From the NCBI GenBank assembly GCA_900767585.1, contig CAAFZP010000088.1:1-35286 (forward strand): a stretch of 35,286 bases of DNA, written 5' to 3'. The position numbers and the translations under genes are program-made. Positions within the stretch are counted from its first letter, which is position 1. Each line of letters begins with the position of its first letter. Positions 24,884 to 33,333 of the stretch are shown here, piece after piece. The notes below the pieces were generated by a model. That model made no database searches. It had not been told where the DNA came from and saw nothing but the letters and a program-made list of their open reading frames with translations. The DNA comes from Lachnospiraceae bacterium. Lineage in GTDB: Bacteria > Bacillota > Clostridia > Lachnospirales > Lachnospiraceae.

Positions 24884-26083
24884 ATGGAATTAAACAGCAT
24901 CGAAGAGGTTGTAGAAGACCTCAAAAAAGGAAAATGTGTTGTAATCATGGACGATGAGAATCGTGAGAACGAGGGTGATGTCATTTGCGCCGCGGAGTTC
25001 GCTACAACTGAGAACGTGAACTTCATGGCAAGTTATGCCAAAGGACTTATATGTATGCCGATGGCACCGGAATACACAGATAAGCTGCATCTGCCGCAGA
25101 TGTGTATCACAAATACAGACAACCATTGCACTGCATTTTCGGTATCGGTTGACCATGTAAGCACGACAACCGGCATCTCCGCGTATGAGCGGGGCATCAC
25201 TGCGCGTAAGTTTGTGGAGGATGAGGCAAAGCCGGAAGACTTCCGCAGACCGGGTCATATGTTTCCGCTCGAGGCAAGACCGGGCGGCGTGATCGAGCGT
25301 CAGGGACACACGGAAGCAACCGTTGATCTGATGAAGATTGCGGGATTAAAGCCGGTTGGCCTTTGTTGTGAGATCATGCGTGACGATGGTATGATGGCAC
25401 GCCGTGACGATCTGGAAGTGTTTGCAAAAAAGCATGATCTGAAGATTTCTACTGTTGAAAAATTGATTCAATACCGGAAAGTGCACGAAGTATTTGTGGA
25501 GTGTGTGGCGCATGCCAAGATGCCGACCCGGTATGGTGAATTTACAATCTATGGATATGTAAACAAATTAAATGGAGAACATCATGTTGCACTGGTCATG
25601 GGAGACATCACTGACGGTGAGCCGGTTCTTTGTCGTGTACATTCCGAGTGCCTGACCGGAGATGCACTTGGCTCTGCACGCTGCGACTGCGGACAGCAGT
25701 ATGATGCAGCGATGAAGCAGATTGCCAAGGAAGGCAGAGGCGTGCTTCTCTACCTGCGTCAGGAAGGACGTGGAATCGGACTCATCAACAAGATTCGTGC
25801 CTACCAGCTGCAGGATCAGGGACTTGACACGGTCGAGGCAAACCTGAAGCTCGGCTTCCCGGAGGATGCCCGTGACTACACGATCGGAACCCAGATACTA
25901 GTGGATCTTGGCGTACACAAGATGCGCCTGCTCACGAACAACCCGCTCAAAGTGTATGGACTTTCCGGTTACAATCTGGAGATCGTCGAGCGTGTGCCAA
26001 TCATCATGGAACCGGGCAAATATGACGAATTCTACCTGCGCACCAAACAGGAGAAGATGGGCCACATCCTGAATTACAAATAA
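24884..26083 (+). CDS. ribBA: Fused 3,4-DHBP synthase/GTP cyclohydrolase II RibBA
   Basis: This 399-aa bifunctional enzyme feeds both branches of riboflavin synthesis. The N-terminal domain (about 1-200) has the acidic DDENRENEGDV loop that binds Mg and ribulose 5-phosphate. The C-terminal domain has the zinc cysteines C256, C267 and C269 (CLTGDALGSARCDC) and the RQEGRGIGL motif. AAGGAGG precedes the ATG. Both halves look intact. It is followed by an unusually long 413-nt gap before ribH. Confidence 0.96.
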   Translation: MELNSIEEVVEDLKKGKCVVIMDDENRENEGDVICAAEFATTENVNFMASYAKGLICMPMAPEYTDKLHLPQMCITNTDNHCTAFSVSVDHVSTTTGISAYERGITARKFVEDEAKPEDFRRPGHMFPLEARPGGVIERQGHTEATVDLMKIAGLKPVGLCCEIMRDDGMMARRDDLEVFAKKHDLKISTVEKLIQYRKVHEVFVECVAHAKMPTRYGEFTIYGYVNKLNGEHHVALVMGDITDGEPVLCRVHSECLTGDALGSARCDCGQQYDAAMKQIAKEGRGVLLYLRQEGRGIGLINKIRAYQLQDQGLDTVEANLKLGFPEDARDYTIGTQILVDLGVHKMRLLTNNPLKVYGLSGYNLEIVERVPIIMEPGKYDEFYLRTKQEKMGHILNYK

Positions 26084-26106
26084 CCAACAATCATAATAAA
26101 AAAATA

Positions 26107-26167
26107 CTCAACCCAAAACAACCAAACACGGAAAGGCAGTGAATGCCGCCTCTCCGTTATGGGTTGA
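26107..26167 (+). other. Composite stem-loop just after ribBA
   Basis: TCAACCC (26108-26114) pairs with GGGTTGA (26161-26167), enclosing ACGGAAAGGC (26128-26137)/GCCTCTCCGT (26148-26157), which has one mismatch. No T-run follows, so it is more likely an RNA processing or stability hairpin than a terminator. It abuts the long-hairpin element that begins at 26175. Confidence 0.55.
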
Positions 26168-26174
26168 TTACGCA

Positions 26175-26465
26175 GATAATTGCGTACAACAATAATGAGA
26201 TATGCATAGATTTGATTCGATTTCTGAAAGATAGCATATGTTCGGAAATTAGAAGTACTTAATGTTCTGGTAGAAAACCAGAAATACCTGAACACGATGT
26301 TCAGGTAAGCCGCCATTGAGCCACGGATGGCGAATTGGCGGCGGTTTCGTACGATATAGATATGGATGGACAGAACATTTAGTACTTCTTAATTCCGATA
26401 CATGCTAGATTCAGAAATTGAAATCTAATCTATGCATATAAAAGAATCGTAGATACGCAATTATC
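26175..26465 (+). repeat. Long-hairpin intergenic element, copy 2 (full length), inside the rib operon
   Basis: This 291-bp quasi-palindrome lies between ribBA and ribH. The ends GATAATTGCGTA (26175-26186) and 26454-26465 are perfect complements. Further arm matches are 26201-26212 with 26427-26438 (12 bp), 26220-26228 with 26410-26418, and 26262-26269 with 26371-26378. The 101-nt centre (26270-26370) has hairpin B (ACCTGAACA 26286-26294, loop CGA, TGTTCAGGT 26298-26306) and hairpin C (GCCGCCA 26309-26315/TGGCGGC 26336-26342, with GCCA 26320-26323/TGGC 26328-26331). A weaker hairpin CTGGT/ACCAG (26267-26281) precedes them. Compared with copy 1, hairpins B and C differ by pair-preserving changes. 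Confidence 0.9.
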
Positions 26466-26496
26466 GTCTAATATAAAGAATAAGGAGAGAAAGAAA

Positions 26497-26958
26497 ATGA
26501 ACAAATTAGAAGGAAAATTAGTCGCAGAAGGCGCAAAAATCGGAATCGTAGCAGCAAGATTTAATGAATTTATCGTATCGAAATTAGTTGGTGGCGCGAT
26601 GGATGGACTGATTCGTCATGACGTGAAGGAAGAGGACGTCACAGTCGCATGGGTACCGGGCGCATTTGAAATCCCGGTTGTCGCAAAGAAGATGGCAAAG
26701 TCCGGAAAATACGATGCAGTCATCTGCCTTGGCGCTGTTATCCGTGGAGCAACCAGCCACTATGATTATGTATGTAACGAAGTATCCAAGGGTGTGGCTT
26801 CCGTATCATTGGAGACAGAGATTCCGGTGTTGTTCGGTGTCGTTACAACGGAGAATATCGAGCAGGCAATCGAGCGTGCAGGCACAAAGGCAGGAAACAA
26901 GGGATACGATTGTGCACTTTCTGCCATTGAGATGATCAACCTCATGAAGCAGATTTGA
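26497..26958 (+). CDS. ribH: 6,7-dimethyl-8-ribityllumazine synthase RibH
   Basis: This 153-aa enzyme condenses the pyrimidine and DHBP into lumazine and assembles into large oligomers. ARFNEFIV, VPGAFEIP, GAVIRGATSHYDYV and VTTENIEQAIERAGTKAGNKG are the family's substrate-binding segments, all intact. AAGGAGAG precedes the ATG, 32 nt after the end of the long-hairpin element. Confidence 0.96.
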   Translation: MNKLEGKLVAEGAKIGIVAARFNEFIVSKLVGGAMDGLIRHDVKEEDVTVAWVPGAFEIPVVAKKMAKSGKYDAVICLGAVIRGATSHYDYVCNEVSKGVASVSLETEIPVLFGVVTTENIEQAIERAGTKAGNKGYDCALSAIEMINLMKQI

Positions 26959-27031
26959 TAAAAGCAGGGATTGCAACCCGGACCCAAAAGCGCAAACAGA
27001 ACAGTAAGAGGAAAGGCAATCGGTAGAAAAA

Positions 27032-27841
27032 ATGAAAGATAAACCATGTATGTTGTTCTTTGATATTGACGGGACGCTCATCACAACCGATGGAAAGCGG
27101 ACATTTCCGGAGAGCGCGAAGCGAGCACTGCGCGAGGCGCGGCAGCGTGGACATCTCGTTTACATCAACACCGGACGTGTGATGGCGAACGTAGAAGATT
27201 TTATTCGTGAGGTTGGCTTTGATGGATATGTCTGTGGCTGTGGCACATATATAGTGTCTGAGAATGAGGTGCTGCTTCATCATCATATTCCACAGGAGCG
27301 ATGCCGTGAAATTGCGTATAAGTGCCGGGAATGTCGCATGATGGCAATTTTTGAACATACTGAGCATACTGCTTATGACAGCGTACTCGAAGGTGCGGAT
27401 GCCGGATATCAGGAAATATTGCATTATTTCAAGGCAATGGGACGTCATGTGATCGATCGCATTGAAGATCCGGAGTTTTGCTTTGACAAGTTTGCCTGCT
27501 GGTATGAGGAAGGAAATCCGAAGTTACAGGAATTCATTGATTATATGTCTGAGGATTTCACGTGTATCCAGAGGGAGGGCAATTTTCTGGAGGTTGTTCC
27601 GCACGGATTTTCGAAGGCAACCGGAATCCGGTTTCTAATGGATAAATATGACATACCCTTGGCGCGTGTTTATGCGTTTGGGGATAGTAATAACGACCTG
27701 GATATGTTACGATATGTACAAAACAGTATTGCGATGGGTGTGTGCACAGAGGAAGTGGCAGAGGCAGCTTCATACCGTACCGATACGGTGGAAGAAGATG
27801 GCATCGAGAAAGCAATGCGGCACTTTGGGATAATAGAGTAA
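27032..27841 (+). CDS. HAD-IIB (Cof-type) phosphatase; candidate riboflavin-pathway phosphatase
   Basis: This 269-aa cytoplasmic phosphatase has FFDIDGTL (nucleophile D11, acid D13), a Cof-type cap in the middle and FGDSNNDLDML near the end for Mg binding. It begins 73 nt after ribH with AGAGGAAAGG at a long spacing. The pathway between RibD and RibH needs removal of a phosphate, a step done by Cof-type HAD enzymes such as YcsE in Bacillus subtilis, as I recall. The position therefore makes it a candidate for that step. A general sugar-phosphate phosphatase is the alternative. Confidence 0.85.
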   Translation: MKDKPCMLFFDIDGTLITTDGKRTFPESAKRALREARQRGHLVYINTGRVMANVEDFIREVGFDGYVCGCGTYIVSENEVLLHHHIPQERCREIAYKCRECRMMAIFEHTEHTAYDSVLEGADAGYQEILHYFKAMGRHVIDRIEDPEFCFDKFACWYEEGNPKLQEFIDYMSEDFTCIQREGNFLEVVPHGFSKATGIRFLMDKYDIPLARVYAFGDSNNDLDMLRYVQNSIAMGVCTEEVAEAASYRTDTVEEDGIEKAMRHFGIIE

Positions 27842-27843
27842 AG

Positions 27844-29628
27844 ATGAATGAACGACGTTTCCGACAACTAAATATTTTGACAATCATTGCGGTTGCATCG
27901 GGTGTACTTTTGATGCTTTTTTTTGCATTTGCAGTTCCAAATGCCGGAAATCGGAAGATACCATTCCGTATACCGAAGAAGCTAAACACGACCTGGGTGC
28001 TTCAAAAACAGGGCAGTGCAGATGAAACACTGATCGATTTACCGGCAAAACTCAAAACGAAAAAAAATGAGATTCTTACAATTTCTCATCCGATACCGGA
28101 AGATGCCGGTTCAGATGGGGCTATCTGCTTTTATACAGAATTTCAAAATGTGATCGTTTCCGTCGATGATCAGCGGATTTACGAGAGCGGAGTGTTGTCC
28201 GGAAATAAAATGATGAAGAATGCCGTGCCCGGATACCATGTGGTTGATTTGAATGTGGAAGGCGGAAAAGTTGTGACGATACAGCTCGTGTCTGCCTATG
28301 GGAGATACAGCGGACGCATTCCGGATGTGTATTATGGCGCACATGGAGATATTGTTTCCTGGCTGGTGCGAAAAAATGGAATCCCCTTCGTCATGTCGCT
28401 TATGATCCTTGTTTTGATGATATTGCTTGGCATATCCTTGCTGTTTATGACAAACGAAAACGTAAACAGGCAGAAAGCAGCGTATGGATTTGGATTTATT
28501 CTCTTTGCGGCGGCTTGGATCTTTTCCGGAAATACCATGATGCAGCTGCTTACAAAAAATCAATTTGCATGTTATATGACAAGCCAGATTTTTCTGCTTT
28601 TGATGCCGGTCCTTTACTTTATGTACCTGCGGTGCTTTGCTTTAAAACGCAGATATGCAAAAATCTTTGAGATTATGATTTATGTTTATGCAGTCAATTT
28701 CCTGACTGGCGTCGTATTTCAACTGGTTGGAGTCTGCGATTTTGCAAGTTATATATTTATGACAAAAATTTTGATCGTACTTGGATTGATTTTGTTGTGT
28801 ATCATTATGTATCTAGCTGCGGATACATACGCAGATAAAAGTATCTACAGTAATTTTTGGGCAAATGTGATCGTGACTGCATCCTGTCTGCTTGAATTTG
28901 TTTTGCACTTTTTTGCTTTTTACAGAAATTGTCAGGGTGTTGTTTTGCAAGCGGGATTGTTTGTATTTGCAGTGTTGTTGATGATCTCGATTGAGAAAAC
29001 GATCATACAGGAAATGAATGCAGAACGGGATGCGGTTTTAAATAGTGTCGGACACGAGAAATCCCAGGCGGTCCGGACTATTGACGCGGCATATATTTAC
29101 AGCGCGCTTAATACCGCTATCAAAGATCTGAAAGACCGGGATCCGGTCAACAGCCGGCTGATCTATGATACGTCTGTCTTTATGCAGTATAATATGGATG
29201 CAGTGTATAAAAGCGGCCTGGTTCCTTTTACAGAGGAACTTCGATACATCCGGGCTTATCTGGGCATGGCAAAAAGAATCCATCCCGGATTGGAAATACT
29301 GATAGAAGATAAGGTGACCGGCTTTCAGATTCCTTATAGTACGATTGAACCGTTTGTGGAAAATGCGGTCAGTGCAGCAGTAGGAAAGCAGAATCCCAAA
29401 GTGGTAGTACGAAGTTATGAACGGTTAGATTGTTATGCAATCCAGATTGTGGACAATGGAAACGGTATTTCCCCGGCGAAGAAATTCCAGGCAAGACAGG
29501 ATTTCCGGACATTGCAAATGGAATTGAAGAAGACGGTTGGCGCCTTGCTGGACATCCGCGTGAAACCGGACAAGGGAACCATAGTCACCGTGAAGATTCC
29601 CAAACAGGGATATATTGTAAAGGAGTAA
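27844..29628 (+). CDS. Membrane sensor-kinase-like protein lacking the phospho-acceptor His
   Basis: This 594-aa protein has an N-terminal membrane helix (about 10-30), an extracytoplasmic domain (about 35-175), roughly seven membrane helices (180-390) and a cytoplasmic part like LytS/YesM kinases. Where that family has NPHFLYNALN, this protein has DAAYIYSALN (414-423): the expected His is Ala 416. The ATPase module looks better kept, with IEPFVENAV as N-box and VDNGNGIS as G1 box, although the later glycine-rich loop is weak. It may bind ATP without phosphotransfer, or signal by contact. The ATG is 2 nt after the HAD gene. No response regulator gene is adjacent. Confidence 0.75.
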   Translation: MNERRFRQLNILTIIAVASGVLLMLFFAFAVPNAGNRKIPFRIPKKLNTTWVLQKQGSADETLIDLPAKLKTKKNEILTISHPIPEDAGSDGAICFYTEFQNVIVSVDDQRIYESGVLSGNKMMKNAVPGYHVVDLNVEGGKVVTIQLVSAYGRYSGRIPDVYYGAHGDIVSWLVRKNGIPFVMSLMILVLMILLGISLLFMTNENVNRQKAAYGFGFILFAAAWIFSGNTMMQLLTKNQFACYMTSQIFLLLMPVLYFMYLRCFALKRRYAKIFEIMIYVYAVNFLTGVVFQLVGVCDFASYIFMTKILIVLGLILLCIIMYLAADTYADKSIYSNFWANVIVTASCLLEFVLHFFAFYRNCQGVVLQAGLFVFAVLLMISIEKTIIQEMNAERDAVLNSVGHEKSQAVRTIDAAYIYSALNTAIKDLKDRDPVNSRLIYDTSVFMQYNMDAVYKSGLVPFTEELRYIRAYLGMAKRIHPGLEILIEDKVTGFQIPYSTIEPFVENAVSAAVGKQNPKVVVRSYERLDCYAIQIVDNGNGISPAKKFQARQDFRTLQMELKKTVGALLDIRVKPDKGTIVTVKIPKQGYIVKE

Positions 29629-29631
29629 AAA

Positions 29632-30405
29632 ATGACATTTTCGGAACAGATCGTTTATGGATGGTTGAGACCATCAAAATATAAAGATATGATAGAACTG
29701 CCGCGCAGACGTTTTGTTGCGTATGTGATCGTGATGATGCTTGTGCTGTCGATTGTCAGTTTTGTTGTTCCGACTGCATCAATCATTTCCGGCTTTGGTG
29801 GATTTGAGAAACTGTTTACACAGGGACTCGGAGAGGTCAATTATAATGATGGTGCGCTTTCTGTGTCAAATAAGTTTGATATGCATATCAACTACGCGAA
29901 CTTTCTGGTAGATACTTCGCAGGAGACAATCCCAAATGATGACTTGAAAAAAGATGGGATGTTCCTTGCAGTCGGAAGTAAAACAGTACGGGTCAGTGCG
30001 GTTGTTGGTTCGAAAGTTACGGATTATGGAGTATATTATCTCTCGGATTATCTGCCGGATGGATTTAACAACGATAGTCTGATTGCTATCATCCCATCCA
30101 TTTATGGAGTCTTTTTTTTCACATTGCTGGGTACAATGGTCAGTTATTTCGTAAAGTATGCTGTGATTGCGCTCCTTTTCTCAGTGCTTGTAAATGGCAT
30201 GAACCGGCAGTTTCAACTAAATCTGACGTTTGGCCAGGTATTTGAGTTGTGCTTTTACGGACAGTCGCTCGCTATGATTATATCGAATTTTAATCTCGCA
30301 ATTAGCTTACTGCCGGAGATGCTTGTGTCCATCATCGGTATATTTATAACAGTTCATATGATTACAGTGAGTGTCGCATTGATGAAAAATGAGCGGGAAT
30401 TATAA
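29632..30405 (+). CDS. DUF1189-like integral membrane protein
   Basis: This 257-aa protein has one membrane helix near residues 28-50, an extracytoplasmic segment of about 95 residues, then four helices in the C-terminal half. The plan and the segment around RPSKYKDMIELPRRRF recall the DUF1189/YIP1-like group, a family without defined function. The assignment is from memory. AAAGGAG overlaps the end of the preceding sensor gene, so the two are probably made together and may act together. Confidence 0.6.
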   Translation: MTFSEQIVYGWLRPSKYKDMIELPRRRFVAYVIVMMLVLSIVSFVVPTASIISGFGGFEKLFTQGLGEVNYNDGALSVSNKFDMHINYANFLVDTSQETIPNDDLKKDGMFLAVGSKTVRVSAVVGSKVTDYGVYYLSDYLPDGFNNDSLIAIIPSIYGVFFFTLLGTMVSYFVKYAVIALLFSVLVNGMNRQFQLNLTFGQVFELCFYGQSLAMIISNFNLAISLLPEMLVSIIGIFITVHMITVSVALMKNEREL

Positions 30406-30471
30406 TATATAGATTTACAGATAACGATACCATATAATAAAAACTTATAATCAGATATAGAAACCTTGTAT

Positions 30472-30500
30472 TTTTCAATTTAATCTTATAGCTGTATAAT
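30472..30500 (+). promoter_or_regulatory. Promoter for the SGNH hydrolase gene
   Basis: A perfect TATAAT (30495-30500) has TTTTCA (30472-30477) 17 bp upstream. The start site would be near 30507, about 28 nt before the ATG. Confidence 0.5.
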
Positions 30501-30534
30501 CAGTGCATGATAGAAAAAGGCAGAGGTGAACGTG

Positions 30535-31170
30535 ATGAGACAGATTTTATGTTATGGAGATTCGAATACATATGGATTAGTACCGAAGGAACATGCACGA
30601 TATCCGTGGGGCATCCGTTGGACAAGCCGATTGAATGAGAAGCTTGGACTTCAGCAGTACCGCGTGATCGAGGAAGGACTGTGCGGACGGACGACCGTCT
30701 TTGATGATCCGTTCCGCGACCATCGAAATGGCGCAAAATTTGTCAATGCGGTGTTAGAGACACATGGTGCATCGGATCTGATTATCCTGATGCTTGGAAC
30801 CAATGATTGCAAGACTGCGTACAAGACGACACCGGAACTGATTGGCAAAGGGGTGGAGACTGTGATTGCGAAAATCCGGAGTTTTGCGCCGGACAGCAAA
30901 ATTCTGCTTGTGTCGCCGATTCATCTCGGAGAAAAAGTCTGGGAAAAATCTTATGATCCCGAGTTTTCAAAAGAGTCGGTCGATGTATCCAAAGGTCTTG
31001 CCGGTGTCTATGCGGAAATTGCCAGAAACGAACGCTTGTATTTCCTCGATGCAGCAGATATTGCGGCACCGAGTGAAACTGATCAGGAACATCTGAACGA
31101 GGAGGGGCACGCGAAGCTCGCAGAAGCAATCTACGAGAAAATTGGTGATATATTCGCGGAGGCTGCGTAG
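30535..31170 (+). CDS. SGNH/GDSL hydrolase, arylesterase/acyltransferase-like
   Basis: This 211-aa cytoplasmic esterase has block I CYGDSNTYG (Ser 10 nucleophile), GLCGRTT as block II, LGTNDCK with the block III Asn, and a C-terminal EHLNEEGH with the catalytic Asp/His region. The EEGLCGRTT and DDPFRDHRNG segments resemble those of the Mycobacterium smegmatis acyltransferase/arylesterase. The natural substrate is unknown. The start at 30535 follows AGAGGTGA; a GTG at 30526 is the alternative. Its stop lies one base from the stop of the convergent MATE gene. Confidence 0.85.
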   Translation: MRQILCYGDSNTYGLVPKEHARYPWGIRWTSRLNEKLGLQQYRVIEEGLCGRTTVFDDPFRDHRNGAKFVNAVLETHGASDLIILMLGTNDCKTAYKTTPELIGKGVETVIAKIRSFAPDSKILLVSPIHLGEKVWEKSYDPEFSKESVDVSKGLAGVYAEIARNERLYFLDAADIAAPSETDQEHLNEEGHAKLAEAIYEKIGDIFAEAA

Positions 31171-31171
31171 A

Positions 31172-32503
31172 CTACAGATACCCGTACTTCTTCCGCTGTG
31201 AGAACACGAAGAAGAGTGTCATGCACAGTGTCACAGCTTCTGCTACGATGACAGCCCCCCAGATACCGTCTAATCCAAAGATGAGCGGCAACAGCATAAT
31301 AGCAGCTAACTGGAATACGAGTGTCCGCAGAAAAGAAATCAGTGCGGAGATCAGGCCGTTGTTTAATGCTGTGAAGAAGGACGAACCATAAATGTTAAAT
31401 CCGTTGATCAGATAGGTAAACGAATAGATCAGGAATCCGTGCTTTGTAAGTGCAAACAGTTCTGCATCGTAACCAACAAAGATTTTTGTCAATGGACCTG
31501 CAATTGCATGTGCAAGCAATACAAGCAGGATTCCCCAGATAGCAATCAGGCTGGTGCTTTTTTTGAACATGTTCTTTAATTCATCCCGGTTCCCGGCACC
31601 GTAGTGATAGCTTACGATTGGTGCGCTGCCAACCGAATACCCAAGGAAGATCGATATGAATATGAAGTTTACATACATGATTGCGCCGTAGGCGGCGACA
31701 CCATTTTCCCCTGCGTATTTCATAAGCTGCAGGTTGTAGAGCGAGTTTACAAGGGACGAAGAAAGGTTCGTCATAAGCTCGGAGGAACCGTTCGTACATG
31801 TTTTCAACAAGATAGATCCATTAAATTTTGTCTTTCCAAGTTTCAACAGGCTGGAATTCCTGCGTGCAAAATAGAAGATCGGGAAGAATCCACCGATACA
31901 TTCTCCGGTGACTGTCGCAATCGCGGCACCCGGCAATCCCCATCCTAAGACAGCGATAAACAGATAATCTAATACCATATTTGTCACACCGGCGATGATG
32001 ATGACCCCCAGCCCAAGCTTTGGCTTTTCGGCGGTCACGAAGAAACTCTGGAATACGTTTTGTAACATAAAAGCGGGCATGGATATAAATGAGATTCTTC
32101 CGTATAATACACAGTTGTCTAACAGCGCGCCCTCTGCACCAAGCAGAGAGGCAACCGGGCGGACCAAAAGCATACCACACACACTGAAGATGATACCGCC
32201 AACAAATGTCACATAGACAAGGAGCGAGAAATATTCATTCGCTTTTTTATGGTCACCTTCCCCGAGTGTTTTGGCTACAATTGCGCTGCCTCCGGTTCCC
32301 ATCATAAACCCAAGTGCAGACACCCCCATCATGAGCGGCATAACCAGATTGACTGCGGCAAATGCGGTCTTACCGACATAGTTTGATACGAACAATCCAT
32401 CGACGATGCCATAGATGGATGTAAAGATCATCATGATGATGGAAGGCATGACAAATCGTAACAGCTTTTTATATGTAAAATGTTCCGATAGCTGAATCTT
32501 CAT
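31172..32503 (-). CDS. MATE family multidrug/cation antiporter
   Basis: This 443-aa protein has about twelve membrane helices in two similar bundles. Typical MATE segments include the N-terminal PSIIMMIFTSIYGIVDGLFV, GTGGSAIVAKTLGEGDHKKAN and the second-half equivalent GYSVGSAPIVSYHYGAGNRDELK. It would export drugs or organic cations in exchange for Na+ or H+. GGAGG lies just upstream on the minus strand. It follows the MarR gene by 24 nt, so it is almost certainly regulated by it. Confidence 0.92.
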   Translation of the reverse strand: MKIQLSEHFTYKKLLRFVMPSIIMMIFTSIYGIVDGLFVSNYVGKTAFAAVNLVMPLMMGVSALGFMMGTGGSAIVAKTLGEGDHKKANEYFSLLVYVTFVGGIIFSVCGMLLVRPVASLLGAEGALLDNCVLYGRISFISMPAFMLQNVFQSFFVTAEKPKLGLGVIIIAGVTNMVLDYLFIAVLGWGLPGAAIATVTGECIGGFFPIFYFARRNSSLLKLGKTKFNGSILLKTCTNGSSELMTNLSSSLVNSLYNLQLMKYAGENGVAAYGAIMYVNFIFISIFLGYSVGSAPIVSYHYGAGNRDELKNMFKKSTSLIAIWGILLVLLAHAIAGPLTKIFVGYDAELFALTKHGFLIYSFTYLINGFNIYGSSFFTALNNGLISALISFLRTLVFQLAAIMLLPLIFGLDGIWGAVIVAEAVTLCMTLFFVFSQRKKYGYL

Positions 32504-32527
32504 GTTGTTTTTCCTCCGATTGTTTTC

Positions 32528-33004
32528 TTATAACTTCTGTATGCCCTCGCGCAGGGCTGTGAGATATTGCGTGTGAAAACGCAGAATCATTTTATAGTCT
32601 TTTTCACTAAGCTTTGGAAATGCATCGTTCTCAATCTCAACCATTGGGAAAATGGTGCGGCGCACAAGTTGCAATCCTTGTTCGGTCAGATAGATGTGCA
32701 TGCTCCGGCCTTTTCCGGATGCAAGTGTCAGATATTCCTTTTTTTCCAGTGTCCGGATTGCAGAGTTCACGGTCTGTTTCGGAATGAAGGTGGTACGACA
32801 GATGTCGCTTTGCTTACAGCCATCGCCTAATTCACAGATTGCGTACAGCGTATCAAATTCGCTGTTTGAGAGTCCTAATCGTATGGCTGCTTCATGGTAG
32901 ATTTCGTTATATTCTTTATAGATGCGGTTGAAGATAACCAGTTTTTCACTCATATAAGGTTGTTCTTCTTTCTTGTGTTCTTTGTTGTGTTCTTTCGTGT
33001 TCAT
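32528..33004 (-). CDS. MarR family transcriptional regulator
   Basis: This 158-aa winged-helix repressor has a charged His/Lys/Glu-rich N-terminus. The DNA-binding helices run through NSEFDTLYAICELGDGCKQS and IPKQTVNSAIRTLEKKEYL, followed by a wing (GKGRSMHIYLTEQG). The start at 33004 is chosen because AAAGGAG lies just before it; a longer start at 33025 would include that site. First gene of the MarR-MATE operon, it probably represses its own promoter at the palindromes at 33132-33170. Confidence 0.9.
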   Translation of the reverse strand: MNTKEHNKEHKKEEQPYMSEKLVIFNRIYKEYNEIYHEAAIRLGLSNSEFDTLYAICELGDGCKQSDICRTTFIPKQTVNSAIRTLEKKEYLTLASGKGRSMHIYLTEQGLQLVRRTIFPMVEIENDAFPKLSEKDYKMILRFHTQYLTALREGIQKL

Positions 33005-33131
33005 GGCTTCTCCTTTTTCGTGCAAGTTTGTTGTGAGCTTGTCGTGGGTTTGTTTTTATCCGTGGCTTTGGAAACGGTCGTTTTATGCATCGCTGCAATT
33101 CGACAAAATATGTCTGATTTCGTACTCTTGT

Positions 33132-33149
33132 AAGTCTGAAATCATACTT
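33132..33149. promoter_or_regulatory. Second operator-like palindrome near the MarR transcription start
   Basis: AAGTCTGA AA TCATACTT is an 18-bp palindrome with one mismatch. It shares AAGTCyGA with the perfect site at 33155-33170. The centres are 22 bp apart (about two helical turns), and this one overlaps the expected start site of the minus-strand promoter. Confidence 0.6.
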
Positions 33150-33178
33150 AGTATAGTCCGATATCGGACTTGCGTCAA
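33150..33178 (-). promoter_or_regulatory. Promoter of the marR-MATE operon
   Basis: On the minus strand, TTGACG (33178-33173) and TATACT (33155-33150) are separated by exactly 17 bp. The spacer is almost entirely the palindrome at 33155-33170, a classic arrangement for repression. The transcript leader would be about 140 nt; I see no other gene in the 33005-33333 gap. Confidence 0.75.
33155..33170. promoter_or_regulatory. MarR operator, perfect palindrome in the promoter spacer
   Basis: AGTCCGATATCGGACT is a perfect 16-bp inverted repeat between the -35 and -10 boxes of the marR promoter. MarR proteins bind such sites as dimers; binding here would block RNA polymerase. Confidence 0.75.
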
Positions 33179-33233
33179 GAGGCGGATGCATGTAAATTAT
33201 TTGTAATAATGCATGGAAAAATGGCAAGATACA

Positions 33234-33263
33234 TTGCTATTTTACAGGGTTTGAAGTATACTA
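33234..33263 (+). promoter_or_regulatory. Possible promoter for tcdA
   Basis: TTGCTA (33234-33239) and TATACT (33258-33263) have an 18-bp spacing. The start site near 33270 gives a leader of about 64 nt. Confidence 0.4.
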
Positions 33264-33333
33264 AAAAACAATTGTATGGCTTTTATGGTATAACAACAGA
33301 ATTGACAGGAAGAAAAGGACAGGAGAGTAAGTT

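Noticed and set aside
27742..27843. Upstream in-frame start for the sensor-kinase-like gene within the HAD gene
   Set aside because: The extension adds about 34 charged residues before a normal membrane-protein N-terminus; ATG 27844 directly after the HAD stop is the natural coupled start.
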